64,000 nucleotides of DNA from Epiperipatus broadwayi (Eukaryota; Onychophora; Udeonychophora; Euonychophora; Peripatidae). Every line of letters begins with the position of its first letter. Position 1 is the stretch's first letter. Under the pieces are notes generated by a model that did no database searches, was not told the DNA's origin, and worked only from the letters and a program-made list of their open reading frames with translations. The stretch is taken from the NCBI GenBank assembly GCA_028023455.1, contig JAQFVV010000207.1:1753243-1817242 (forward strand). The letters are read 5' to 3'. Made by a program: the position numbers and the translations under genes. Below are positions 46,439-58,275 of the stretch, piece after piece.

Positions 46439-48125
46439 TCAAGCATTCACCATAAAGTGCCAGTGTGGCCTTTGTTTTGCTTTTTTATATATTAACGAAT
46501 AATCATACCCTGTCAATATGTTTAGCCAACACAACATACAAGGGCTTAAATGAATGGGAATTTGTTTAGTTCCTAATATTCCCAATAAGGTTTTGTGATC
46601 CATCTCTATTGTAAATCTGCAGTCATATAGATATTGATGGAATTTTTTGATGCCAAACAAAATCACAAGGGCCTCCTTGTCCAACTCACTATAGTATTTC
46701 TCTGGGTTGGACAAAGTGTGCAATGCATAAGCAATAGGTCATTCACTTTCCTGAACTGGATGACATAATACAGTTCCAATACTGAATTTTGATGCATTAT
46801 TTCTAAGTTGCTGTTGTAATGGATGAGTAGTTTATTTGAAATAAGTAGCGATTTTGTGCATAGAAAAGCTTTTTCTTGTTCATCTCCCCACTTCTATTTC
46901 TGGTTCTTTTTTAGCAGATCCAATAAAGATCTAGTGACATGGGATTTTCCATCTAAGAAATTCTGAAGTAATTAACTAGACCAAGAAAAGCTTGAAGTTT
47001 TTGCATTTTGCTAGGTTGCTGTGCTTCTGCAACAACTTTAGCTTTTTCAGAGGGTGGAGATGAACCATTTTTGATATGATGTCATCTAAGAACTTAATAT
47101 TGTTTACTTTCCATATGCACTTTTGGATGTTAAGTTTAGCTCTGAATTCATCCAGTTTTTTGCAGACTTTATAAAGACACATTCTGAGTTCATTTTCTGA
47201 CATTGCTGTGATAAGAATGTCATTAAAATATGGGATAATGCCCTATAATCTAAGGAGGGTTTCAATTTTTGCTTGAAAAATACTCAGGGCCAATGTTATT
47301 TCATATGAAAGCCTCATGCATTTAAATAACCCTACATGAGTAGCAAGTGTTAGTATTTCAACTGTCTGATCATTAACTGGTATTTGATGGATGGCAGAAT
47401 TGAGATCCAATTTAGCAAAAAAATGTGATTTCTGTAGTGATGCTAATATCTCCCTGGCATTAGGGACTGGGGATGCACTTTTACTGATTGCCTTGTTGAC
47501 CAAAATTTTATAATATCCATACAAGTGAGTCTGACTGTTGGGTTGGGTAATAATTACCAATGGTGTAGCCCAATTAGAATTCTCAGTGGGTTGTAATACC
47601 CCGATTTTTAACTAAGATCAGCAATTTCATTTTCAACTTTCTCTTTTTGTGCGAATGGAACTTTTCATGGTCTACACATTACAGGTAGGTGTTTTTCTTA
47701 ATTCTATCAATACAGACATAGTTTTAATAATACCAGGTTCCCCATTAAATAAGCTAGGAAATTTGCTTCACATTTCATTTTATAATTCAACCTTTTTCAC
47801 AATTGTGAGTTTAATCCCTAATTTTTTAAACCATTATAGGAGTATAAATTATGTATAATGTCAACTGTATTGTTTTTCTGTCCATTCTCCTAATAAAGGC
47901 CTGAAAAAAATCTTTAACTTTAACTGCTTTGTCATTTACATCTAGTGCTTTGACATCAGTTTTCTCTAATTTGGCAGTTTTAGTACACTTGGCCATGACA
48001 GTGTACCAATCATGGACTGATATCAAAGCTACAATGCTATGTCTGTCCACTTCCTTAGGTATAGGCTCCTCACACAGTTTAAGTTGTAACATAATTTTGT
48101 CATCAATAGTGGACAAGTTTTTCAC
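46439..48125 (-). pseudogene. pol: Reverse transcriptase-RNase H of the 44-49 kb element
   Basis: Minus-strand segments in order: a linker (48125-47826), the RT fingers and palm (47560-47243; SPVPNAREILASL, FFAKLDLNSAIHQIPV, matching the FxKLDLxxAYxQIPL motif), the active-site region read as PYFNDILIT near 47225, thumb (47203-46976; LNIQKCIW, KFLDDIISK) and RNase H (46723-46439; EKYYSELDKEALVILFGIKKFHQYL, split as EKYYSELDKEALVI and GIKKFHQYL, and FTIEMDHKTLLGIL). The YxDD box has Asn in place of the first Asp, and stops separate the segments. It would copy element RNA into DNA if intact. Confidence 0.87.
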
Positions 48126-48179
48126 ATTTCTATACTAACTTACTTGGCCCTGATGGGTATTTTTATAACTTCCACTTGG

Positions 48180-48416
48180 CTATTTACACATCTTTTCCAA
48201 ATGTCCTCTTTTCCTACACTTTCTATAGTGTTTTCTTTTGTAATAATTACTGGCTTTGTGACCTTTTTTCTCATAGCAATAACATATAAACTCAGTTTTG
48301 CTGTTAGCCATATTTTCATTATTATCTGACCATTCTTTGCTTACTGTTTTACAAACATCAGTTTGTGATTTTCTGTTATTTTTGAACTCAGCAAATTTAT
48401 GTGATTGTTCAAGCAT
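48180..48416 (-). pseudogene. gag: Gag C-terminus with degenerate zinc knuckles
   Basis: The minus strand reads FICYCYEKKGHKASNYY then RKCRKRGHLEKMC, two tandem CCHC-type knuckles as in K02A2.6/Mag-like Gag proteins. The last Cys of the first and the first Cys of the second are replaced by Tyr. These knuckles bind genomic RNA. The N-terminal gag between 48417 and 48885 is too broken to read continuously. Confidence 0.8.
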
Positions 48417-48885
48417 GAGTTCATGAGCTATCTCCTATTTAATAGCTTCAGTATAATCTAAATTGGTCATGACCAACAGTTGTTGCTGCAAATTCTACTA
48501 GCAGGGTTTTGTCTAGAAATGATCTGTAGACACTGTTCATTGCTGAGTTATGCAGAGCAATGTCATAATCTTTAATACTTCTATCCCAACATTGGTTTGG
48601 AGTCTGGTCATGTGCCTCAAAGATTGGGGGTTAAAATAATTTGCTAAATATTCTTTATCATGATGGTTAGTGGTTCTGTGAATCTGTTTGCTATCTCAAT
48701 AACTCTTTATCATTTATAACTTTATTGATAAATAAGTATTTCTCTACATGTTGAACACACAGTGGCTAACTATTTGCCTCATTGATGTCAAATTCCCCAT
48801 TTGCTACTTGCATTGTTATGTCTTTTACCCAATTTAACCATTTCTTTACTTAATGGTCTGAATTAAGACCATGTCTGTGCCAATT

Positions 48886-49584
48886 TGCTATGTCTAGCTG
48901 TTTGAGAATGCACTTTCAGGAATATCACTATATATATAACACACTTCCATGAGTGTGTTAAAATTAAACTTTAATTATACAATCCCTTAAATGTTAAGCT
49001 ATTTTTATATATATATAATTATTACAATCAATGGGCCCCGAAGGCATAATAAATAATAATAATAAAGATCAATACAACTTTTAGGAAATCGTAGCTGACT
49101 CTTGGCATGTTCGGGGGCCAGTTCTGTACACTTGAAGTCACTGTGAAAATGGAAATATTGTGCTTGAATATATCCATCTTCAGAGATGGATCTCTAACAA
49201 TCAACTGAAGTCTTCCCTGATTGCTTTTTATTGTTTTCAAATCCCAGTAATGATTGATTGGTTCTCTGCACATCCACTCAGGTGATTATTTCCTTATGCA
49301 TCATACAGGCAAATATTATATTTGTCTTTAATTAAATAGTTATTTTTGTATATTGTCATTATCTAAAAAGAATATACTCACATTCTTTTAATTGTTTCAT
49401 TTGTTTAACAAAATTTTTACTGCACTAATTAGACCATTATTATTTTTGAAATTTAACCTTTTTTTTTATCTGATTAAACTATAACTAAGTTGTTAAATAT
49501 TTTAATTGTAACTTTTTTCTGTCTAAAAGTTTCTACATGTATATATGTGTATGTAAGAGCATATAAACATACACATACATAACA
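48886..49584 (-). repeat. 5' LTR of the 44-49 kb gypsy element
   Basis: Partner of 44361-45134. Just inside it, the minus strand reads AATTGGCACAGACATGG, a possible but unassigned primer site. Confidence 0.88.
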
Positions 49585-51239
49585 ATCCTCGACATTATTT
49601 TATTTAATGATACATCATTAACTTTTCATTTCTCTTCCCATGGTTTTTTGAGAAATTTATTGATATTTGGGGATTGGGCATTTTGTACTGTAGTTCTCCC
49701 AGATATACTTAGGTCCTGTTTTATTTCTATCTACCTGAATAGTAAGTACTCTCTATATCTTCACTGTTTATTTTATATTTCAACTTCATTTTCTTTTTCA
49801 ATACTCATTTCTAATTTTCTCATTGTGCTTTTGCTTCTAGTAATCGTGAATTTTTCTACTATTTTTTTTTTATCTTACTTCTTATTTCAACTTTTGAAAT
49901 GTAATAAAGATGTTTCATTATATTGTACATTGTAAAAATATTCATCATCACTATCACTTTGAGTATTCTTGTCAAAACACAATTTTATGTTCACAAGAAT
50001 TTTTATTTATTTCATCTTTTTATTTTACTATATAGTCTCTATATTTCAAAACAATTTAAGCTGTTGACTATCATTTATTTTATTTGGGTTTTAACCAGCA
50101 ATAAATTTCCATATTCAAGTTTTATTTGTCATATGTTTAGTATTAAAATTATAGAATGGTATATTAATATAAAATCAGATTCATCTGCAATTAGATATAT
50201 TTTTATATATAATCAAGTGCGATTCTAATACATGATTCTAGGCCCCATGATTAGTAGTGCCATATGTAACAGAAAAGGCTTTTACCTGGTATGAAAATAG
50301 GTTAGCTATGTCATCACAGTAATTAAAAGGGTCTATCATCAATCCTTGCTTTTAATTATCTTGATACACCTTAATTTCATTCTTAGGAGAGGTTGAGTAG
50401 GTCTTTAATGGTACAGGTGAATATATAAAAATATATGTAAATGTGCAAAAAATATTTATGAGAATGAGAGAAGATATGACCAATTGAAAAGTGAATTTAC
50501 AATATTACAGTGAGAATCTTTAATTTAAACACTTGTATATATTTAGCAACTATATTTAAAGTAGACAGCATTTTTAATAAATAAAATTTATAATATTAAA
50601 ACAGGAAAAATTCTCTATACAATAGTGCCACTCAGAGCAAGCCAGAATAATCAATGGATTCCAGAAGGCTTGTGCATAAAATCACTATCCAGTGCCTACT
50701 CATCCAATATCCCCAGACTAGATTCTAGTTTGTGGCTTTCATCAGTGAAGAGCCTTGGATCTGAATGCACTGCACCTAGATCTTGGGATCTAATGCAACC
50801 CTCCAGCAGCCACCTTTTATCTCTACTTAACTACAAAACTATGAGAATAAAATTGGAAAATACAAAAATATTTTCAATCCAAACTCATTAGCTTCTATAG
50901 TCATAGCCACCACTATCATATTAGGAAGGATTTATGCTTGCTCATAACTGTTATTAAACAGGCAAAACTCTTTAGACAGTAGTGTCACTCAGTGCAAGCC
51001 AGAGTAAGCTAGAAACTAGTCTGGAGATATTGGATGAGTAAAAAATGCCACTTTTCCTGAATGGTCCAGCATTTTAAATTAAGAAATGAAACATAATTAA
51101 ATCCATGAAGAAAGCAAAATTTCTGGGTAATGATGAAATTATAATCAGCATCATCAATTAGGTAAACCAATAAAAAATTGTTAGAATTATACATCAAATG
51201 TCTAAATTATAAGAATGAACAATTAATATTAATATTTAC
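49585..51239. other. Flank of the gypsy insertion, then AT-rich DNA
   Basis: 49585-49730 continues, on the minus strand, the coding-like sequence at 43798-44360. Further right is AT-rich DNA without genes. It contains a 25-bp inverted pair with one mismatch (50697-50721, 51016-51040) and a direct repeat CACTCAG(A/T)GCAAGCCAGA near 50630 and 50990, which together suggest a small unnamed mobile element. Confidence 0.4.
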
Positions 51240-51976
51240 AAAAAATGATAAAGAAGATATTAGAAATTCCAGATCTATCAATCTTTAATCTATCCTGTAC
51301 AAAATCTCTACTAAGATAATTACAACTCATTTACAGTGAATTTTGAATTTTGATTGACAAAAAGCACAGGCTGGATTTAAAATTTGGATTTAGAACAGTG
51401 AATAACCTTCAAATATTTTAAAAGTTATAGAAATCACTAATAAATGTGTGTTGCCATAGTGCTTTGGAATTGTAGATAATGCAAAGATATTTAAATAATC
51501 AGTTTTCAATGACTCAAGCATTGAATGTATTGTTATATTCTGAAAATTTTTACCAAAATTTTGCAGCAATGATTATATTACACAGTAATATTATGAAGAT
51601 TGACATTGAAAAGAGTACATAACAGGGTGATCTTATATCTTCAACATATTTTATTGCAATATTATTTTGTTGATTAAACTGAAAAGGTAATGAATAAAAG
51701 TAAATGGAGATTATTTTCAACAGTTAGTTTTTGCAGATGATATAACTATTTGTATAAATAATGTTTCAGAATCCCAGAAAATGTTACAAGTGTTATCATA
51801 TAAAAATGAATTAAAGGAAACTGCTAAAGTGATTAAATATTTGAAATACAGGCATTCTTCATATATCTGGAGTTTAATTGTAAATATAGAAGATTTGAAC
51901 TCAGACTTTCAAGCACACTTCAACTATCCATACTATGTCATACCACTAATATACATGATTACACACATATAGAAAA

Positions 51977-52044
51977 GATAAATTATCACTAATATACATA
52001 TTTTGTGCTCAACTAGCACTCATCAGTTAGTCCAGATTGTCATC
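51977..52044 (-). ncRNA. Hammerhead ribozyme, 470-bp family (copy B)
   Basis: Minus strand: stem I ACUAA, CUGAUGA (52026-52020), stem II GUGCU-AGUUG-AGCAC (five Watson-Crick pairs closed by G-C), then AAA where GAA is required, AUAUGUAU (3-bp stem III), A, UUAGU pairing to ACUAA. The G12 to A change should inactivate this copy, but its stems are fully paired and differ from copy A by compensatory changes. Confidence 0.74.
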
Positions 52045-52639
52045 TCCCACACGAATATATAATGTGCTCAGTTTATATTAAGATAACAAATCTTCATACT
52101 TTTATGAACAGGTTTCAATCTACTCCAACCTCCAATTCTTCAGCTATCCAAACCATTGGAAATCTGATGATGGAAAGCCTAAATCCCATGCTGATGCCAA
52201 TATTATTGCCATGCCAATGTTGACTTTAAGTAACTCTGACCCCCCATGCATAGGCATTTATCCCTTTATATACATAGAAGAGGGATAGGCAGGATGCAAG
52301 ATTAGTGTGTAAATATTTGAAATATAGGCAATTAAGCTCCAGGGATATGAAGAATGCCTGTATTTCAAATATTTGCACATTAAGATATCATCCTACACAT
52401 TCCTCTTCTATGTATTTAAATGGATATGGTCCTATACATGAGGAGTCAGAGTGTCTTGAAGTCAACATGGGAATGGCAATAATATTGGCATCAGCATGGA
52501 ATTTGGACTTTCCATCATCAGATTTCCAATGGTATGGATAGCAGACGAGTTGGAGGTTGGAGTAGATTGAAACTTGTTCATAAAAGTATGAAGATTTATC
52601 TTAATACAAACTGAGCACTGGTTATATATGTGTGTGTGA

Positions 52640-52707
52640 GATGATAATTTGGAACAACTGATGAGTGCTGGTTCAGCATGAAATACATATAGTGCTGATT
52701 ATTTATC
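52640..52707 (+). ncRNA. Hammerhead ribozyme, 470-bp family (copy C)
   Basis: Plus strand: CUGAUGA, stem II GUGCUG-GUU-CAGCAU (six pairs), GAA, AUACAUAU (3-bp stem III), A. The inner stem I strands (AACAA against GUGCUG) no longer pair because two bases are missing after the cleavage site. Core intact, stem I damaged. Confidence 0.72.
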
Positions 52708-53400
52708 TTTTCTATATGTATGTGATCACGTGTATCAGTGGTATGAGATAGTGTGGATAGTTGAAAGGTACTTGAAAATCTGACTTCAAATCCCCTATAT
52801 TCAAAATGATTAAAGTATTGTTTAATCAATTTTTCAAAAAAAAAGAAAGTGAAGATTGATAATCATAATGTACAAAAAGTTAATTATTACAAATATGTTG
52901 GTCAGATTATTAATACTGATGGGATAAAAATAATCATAGAATTAAAATGGATAGAGTGATTTTAATAGAAATAACATAATATGAAAAATATTGAAGGCTT
53001 ATATGTTTAAAAAGGAAGTTTTTTAACAATTGTATTTTGCCAATTTTTACTTATGGATCTGAGTCTTGGATTCTTAACATAAAAGCAATATAGTGATTTC
53101 AAACTGCTCAATGAGATTTTCAGAGATGTATGTAAGAAATAACACTATCAAATATGAAAATAAACAGGGATTAGTGACATTACTGAAAGAATTAAGAGAT
53201 TAAACTGCAGCTGGGCTGAACATTTTTATAGAAGAGATAATAATAATACATAATTGAAATCTTAAACTGGCTTTCAAAAGATTTTAAAATACATAAAAAG
53301 AAAACACATGTGGGATGGATAAGTTGGAAAGATTGCTAAAATGATGTAGAGAGTAGAAACTGAATTAACCTTGGAATGATGTTTCTCCTACAGTGGATCA

Positions 53401-54221
53401 ATAATGTTTGAAAATGATGATGATTGAGGTTGTTGCATTCAGATTAAAAAAGACAATTCAAAAGAAATTTAATAATGGCAAAGCACGGAATTGTCTTTAG
53501 CTTATACAGGAAAATCTTCATAATCAATGGGAAAGTTTTTTTTTTATAAATAATCATAAGAAAAACTTTAATTTTAGAATAGAAATTCATTGTTGTATGA
53601 TGTTTTTTTTATTCAAATAAATTTATTTTATAAAGATATTTCAATTTGTTTATTTACAATGTTTTTTCATATTGATCTATTAATAAAATATGATAATGAT
53701 GAGAGTTGTTTAAGATAAACATTTTGTTTGTAAAGCATTCTGTATTTAAAAACAAATAAGAATAATAAAGAGGGCAATTTAAATTATGCTTAACGTAGTT
53801 CATAAATGTCTAATAATTTCCAAGTCTCATTAACTATGTTTTGAGGACCAATGGCTTTATTTCTTGTTACTTTTAATGAACTTTCTTATATATATTTCTT
53901 TCACATTAGGTGTTGGAAATTCAAAAATTAGCTTGCATCGTTCTGTCCAAATTGCATAAGTGTGGAAAATAAATAGCCTTATACAGGCATAATTTTTGCT
54001 TGCAATGCTGTTGTTTATTGATGATATTGTTTCATAGTTAACTTTTGAACTTAAATAGATCAGTTCCCTAATCTCTCTGAGTTTAATGCATCTGTGTGTA
54101 ATGTTTTAGTTGTTTCATTCTCAAGCAAGCGTAGATTGCATATAGGATCAATACTAGAATAACTTCTATTGTATGATAGAAATAAACTTGTTGGTAAGGA
54201 AGTCAGATTTATTTTAAGTAT
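53401..54221. other. No gene seen
   Basis: AT-rich sequence between the LINE remnant and the young gypsy element. It may contain the LINE 3' untranslated end. Minus-strand fragments near 53800-54140 look faintly like a LINE C-terminus but are too short to call. Confidence 0.4.
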
Positions 54222-54753
54222 TGAACCAATCGATGTCTAATCATCATCGATGCTTCATGTGTCACCATCTACACTAACCTCCTAGGGGTCCGCAATTTAG
54301 ACCCTGCTATAAATATATGCTATCCGCTCACACACTGTATGCCGAATCATTCTAAAGATTAGTGAAATTAATCTTTGTTTAGTAAAAATGAAACAGTAGT
54401 TTGAGCGATGCGTATATATATTTTGACTAAAGCAATAATTTTATTGCTGGAAAATACATTTGTAATTATTTTTATATCTGTGTGCATTTAATGTAACAAC
54501 AAAGAAAAAAATGGGGAAGGCTTGAAATACTGAAATTATCTTTGGTCAAATCGTTGTCTATAATTAAAATTTATAAATCTTAATTACAATCGAAAAACAA
54601 ATCATTTATCAGTTTCAAATCTTTCAAAACAGCTAAAAGGGGTATTTCAAGCCTTATCTATTGAAAATATTTTACTAATTAAATGTTGTTTATAAAAGGA
54701 TTACAAAGATAAGGGTGGGGTATGAAATTGAATTCTGGGCAGTATTGAAAGGT

Positions 54754-54760
54754 TATAAAA
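54754..54760 (+). promoter_or_regulatory. TATA box of the LTR promoter
   Basis: TATAAAA within GGTTATAAAAGGAACC, conserved in the right LTR near 62943. A transcription start some 25-35 bases downstream would place it in the GAGACTTCACTTAGAC region. Confidence 0.6.
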
Positions 54761-55858
54761 GGAACCAGTGAACAAAAGAGACTTCACTTAGACTTTGAGT
54801 TTTACTTTGGAGTTTACTGTCAGTTTTTAGTCAATTGAGAATTACTTTTAAGAAGCCAACACAAGTTCAGCAAATAGGGCGTGAGTAGCGGAGCCATCCA
54901 CCTCTCTTTCCTCTTGGAGGACTGTCTACCAGCCATCAAACTTCCATCTGACTGGCCATATGAGATGACATAGAATTGCCACCCGTCCTGCCTGCCGCTA
55001 TGCTGATATATTCGGTAAAATCATGTAATTTAGAGCTGCCTTGATACGAACATTCACAGGTGATTTATAATTTGTAGCCAAATTAATTCATAGATCCGTT
55101 ATGATATTCTGCTAATTTTGCTTTTAAACTCTCTCTCAGTAATCTTTTATTAATATCATGTATTTTAACTTACCTTTCACGCTTAATTAAATTATATATA
55201 TAAATGTGTGCGATTCCATTAAGATTTTATGTATTTTGTTTAATGTATAAATATGATTTATTTTCTTTAATATGCCAAAATCGCTAAGTTCGCGAGTCAA
55301 GGGGAAAATAATTGTTTTACTTGGAAAAGGGTGGGCTTTATTTAAAAACTTATCAATAAAGTTTTGTTTATATTAAATAGCAATTGCTCGCGAATTTGGT
55401 TTCATTTTAAATTCATGATTCTTAAAGTAAATTAAAAAACTTTTACTGTGGATGAATTTTGCTTTAATTTTCTATTTTAAAAAAGATCGTGAACTTTCAA
55501 CTTTCATATAATTAATTCATTCCTTTTTGCTGGTGCCTGAAGGGAAAATCCTACCAGTTAATACGTATTTGGGAATCGATTCTTTAAATATAAATGTTGT
55601 TAGTTTAATAATATTGTAAATAGTAACGTTATTATTCATTATGATCAGTTAAATGACTCAGAATTGGAAACAGATTATTGCGCAAGAGTTTAGACAATTT
55701 CCAAGTTTGAAAATTATATTATAAAATTTATATTCATGTCCAGTAATGTTGCTGGCATACATTTTCTTTCTGATATTTTATCTTTCCATTTTCTTGATTG
55801 TTTTATTATTGGGGACATCGAAAGCATGAAGCTCCCATCCTTCTTAACCAGAGACAAC

Positions 55859-56050
55859 GCTCTCTGTTAAATTATAAAGTTTAAGAGGATTATGTGCTGC
55901 GGATGGCAGTACATAATGATCTGAGGTCTCATTCTCAGCCTCTACTTTGATATCGCTCTCTGTTAAAATATAAAGTTTAAGAGGATTATGTGCTGCGGAT
56001 GGCCGTACATAATGATCTGGGGTCTCATTCCCAGCCTCTACTTTGATATC
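55859..56050 (+). repeat. 96-bp tandem duplication inside the LTR
   Basis: Two copies (55859-55954, 55955-56050) differing at a few positions, each running from GCTCTCTGTTAAA to CTTTGATATC. Its presence in the right LTR cannot be seen because the window ends first. Confidence 0.9.
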
Positions 56051-57139
56051 GTTCCGCCAGAAATGCGCGGATATATCCACTTTAAGTTTGTTTCCAAGTA
56101 TTCCTTTAAATGATAAAATATCCACAATCGCCATGAAGGTCAGATTCCTTTAATGTATGCTAGTACCGTTACTTTTGTCTTTAATTTAATCACCGTCCGC
56201 CTAACCTTTAGTAAGTCGCAATGATGTGTTAAAAACAATGTTTCATTTCGTAAAAATACTTTTAGTCCATTGATTTAAACTGCTTTCCTTTAAAAAAAGC
56301 TTTATCGATTCCCAGAGACGTAAATCAATTTGTATAATTTATTCTCGTAAATAATGCGCATTGTTTGTTTTTTATGTATACTTATTCAAAAGACGCTAGG
56401 TCCAAACAATGCCTATCAAACATATATAATGATTTCAAGATTGTAAATAAATGATTGAGACCGTAAATTTATATTTATTTGTCAAAATGATTAACGTTAA
56501 ATTATCGTGTATCTTTCTGTAATCCGAATCTGTTCCGATCTTGTAGATTATTTTGTACATCCACATTTTGGCATATTAACCCCGCACAACTTATAACACA
56601 TTCTATAAAATGGTATTTATTAAATAATTGATGTAATGGGGATTTTATAAAACAAATCCCAAGTTTTCAAAATGTATAAAATCACTCCAAGCGTGAAACA
56701 ATTTTGTAACATATATATGCGTTTTCTGCATTTATTAAATATATATATTTTCGTGTTAATCCTGGTTTGTGTTGAATTATTAGTTTCTAGTTAATATTTA
56801 GAATTATTTTCTTTAGCTAAGAGCTTAGCATTAATAAATAACTATGATAATGTAATAACTGGGCTACTCCGTCCTCGATCATCATCATCATTCTGATCTT
56901 ATGCTCTACCGCTTTGCTTTGCTTCTGGGCACGGATTTAAAATAATTTTACTGTGTCATCAGAATTGTTGTTCATTGAGTCAGAGATTCGAAGAATAGGC
57001 AAATAGGTTAGAATTCAGTACTGCTCCAGACCTGTGTATCTCGAGCATGATTGGATTCGAGGTCCTTTTGCTTAGGATTTGAATCTTGTTAAGTGAGCAT
57101 ACTGTTTTGACCGGTACAGTGGATTTTTTTTTCTGGGCT

Positions 57140-57157
57140 TGGCGCCCAATGTGGGGC
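57140..57157 (+). promoter_or_regulatory. Primer binding site, tRNA-Lys type
   Basis: TGGCGCCCAATGTGGGGC differs at one base from the TGGCGCCCAACGTGGGGC site used by retroelements primed with tRNA-Lys1,2. It sits 21 bases after the LTR end, an unusually long spacer. Confidence 0.8.
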
Positions 57158-58275
57158 TTCGATATAAACACCCACATACCCTGAGTACTGAATTCTGTTT
57201 ATATGTATGTTTTAAAAAAAGGTTGTAAGAGATCATTGATGATAGATATGTATATTTCCTTCCTACCCGAGTTTGTTTTCCGATTTTATATATATAAAAT
57301 GTGAAAAATTTGTATGAAAACCAATGTCCATGTGTTGCAACCATAAATGTAAATGGTTTTTGTGGTATCTGGTTGTGCAACTATAGAAAAATATTGTATT
57401 CTATGTTTACAGCCACAAATGTAAAAATCTTGTCTTAAAAATGAAAAAAATTTTCGATACCCATGTGTTTCACCCATAAGTGATTTTTTTTCCTGTATCT
57501 GGTTTTACAAATATATAAAATATGTTTCTTAAGTTATATATGCAAAAATGAAAATGTTTATAAATAAAACCCATGTACTTCAGCCATAAGTTATAAACCT
57601 TGAAATTATAACAAGGTATATGTCATATTTAGTGTATTTTCTGTACATTATATATGTAATAGAGTTTATAATGTGTAACAAATACTTAGTTATATTTACT
57701 AGTTGAGTAGCCCAGATGTATTTGGAATTGTTTTTTTTTTGTTATATCCTGTTGGCTGGCACCATATAAATGTGCCAACAGTAATATAATAACTACATGT
57801 CAAAATGAGTTCAAACCAGGATGTTAGGGGTTGAGAGAGAGTTTAATTATTGTCCACTATTTTGCTATGTATAATTATTATGATCAGAACATTATATTGT
57901 AGAAACAAATCACTAAATTTTTTTTTTTTGTAAGAGTCTATTATAGGTGCAGAAAAACAACCAAAAGTCAAGCAGCAAGGCAGTTTGAATTCAGATCATA
58001 CACATACATGTGATGATCAAATATTTTTTCCTGTTATCAGCAGCAGTCGGCAGCAACAAAAAAAAATGGCAAAAGGAAGACAGTTGAAGAGAGGAGGGAG
58101 AGAGAGGTGTATATCCTGTATAAAATAAAAGAAGAAAGAAACAAGCCTTAATTTTCAAATAATTAGAAGGGACAATAAGTCTAAAGCAAAATATTAAAAT
58201 ATATTTCACAGAGACATTTAAAATTGACTATCTTTCAAAAGAAAAATAAAAGTAAATTAACGAAGAAATATAAAA
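57158..58275 (+). other. Untranslated leader with imperfect repeats
   Basis: About 1.1 kb between primer site and gag. Three related stretches marked CCATGTGTT, CCATGTGTT and CCATGTACT, each followed by CC(A/C)TAA, start at about 57328, 57461 and 57571. A strong hairpin CTGTTGGC...GCCAACAG lies at about 57748-57780 and could act in RNA packaging, but that is inference. Confidence 0.55.

Larger units (their letters stand above)
44361..49584 (-). mobile_element. Complete but inactive Ty3/gypsy element (K02A2.6/Mag-like)
   Basis: Direct LTRs at 44361-45134 and 48886-49584 bracket, on the minus strand, gag with zinc-knuckle remnants, reverse transcriptase, RNase H and integrase in the standard gypsy order. 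LTRs read TGTTATG...CATAGCA on the element strand. A purine tract GGGGGAGGTAA adjoins the 3' LTR. The flanks ATCAT (44356-44360) and ATCCT (49585-49589) look like a 5-bp target duplication with one change. Every domain carries stops and frameshifts and the LTRs differ substantially, so this is an old copy. Confidence 0.88.
51838..52806. repeat. Inverted pair of 470-bp ribozyme repeats inserted in a LINE
   Basis: Left arm (about 51883-52325) and right arm (about 52345-52806) are inverted copies of the unit seen at 21355, meeting at a short palindromic centre near 52335. TGATTAAA occurs at 51830-51837 and 52807-52814, a candidate 8-bp target duplication. The LINE reading resumes just beyond. 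The left end carries an extra 45 bases that match the centre of the element in reverse, so the exact border is uncertain. Confidence 0.78.
51240..53400 (+). pseudogene. RTE-like LINE reverse transcriptase, interrupted
   Basis: Plus-strand segments match the order of RTE-type LINE RT motifs: NSRSINL then LYKISTKIITTHLQ (about 51270-51340), KAGFKIWI (about 51365), QGDLISSTYFIAI (about 51625-51660), and the catalytic box as VFADDITICINNVSESQKML (about 51727-51790). After an insertion come YYKYVGQIINTDG (about 52885-52922), LPILTYGSESWILN (about 53040-53080) and ISDITERIKRLNCSWAEHFYR (about 53172-53235; written as ITERIKRL and WAEHFYRR). Many stops and frame slips. The insertion is the inverted ribozyme repeat at 51838-52806. 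Confidence 0.78.
54222..57118 (+). repeat. 5' LTR, about 2.9 kb
   Basis: Starts TGAACC (second copy at 62411). The end is set at GGTACA (57113-57118), imperfectly inverted to the start. The stretch leading to it matches, in reverse, the border of the solo LTR at 24305, and the primer site lies 21 bases further on. The 3' end could not be checked against the right LTR, which is cut by the window. Confidence 0.85.
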
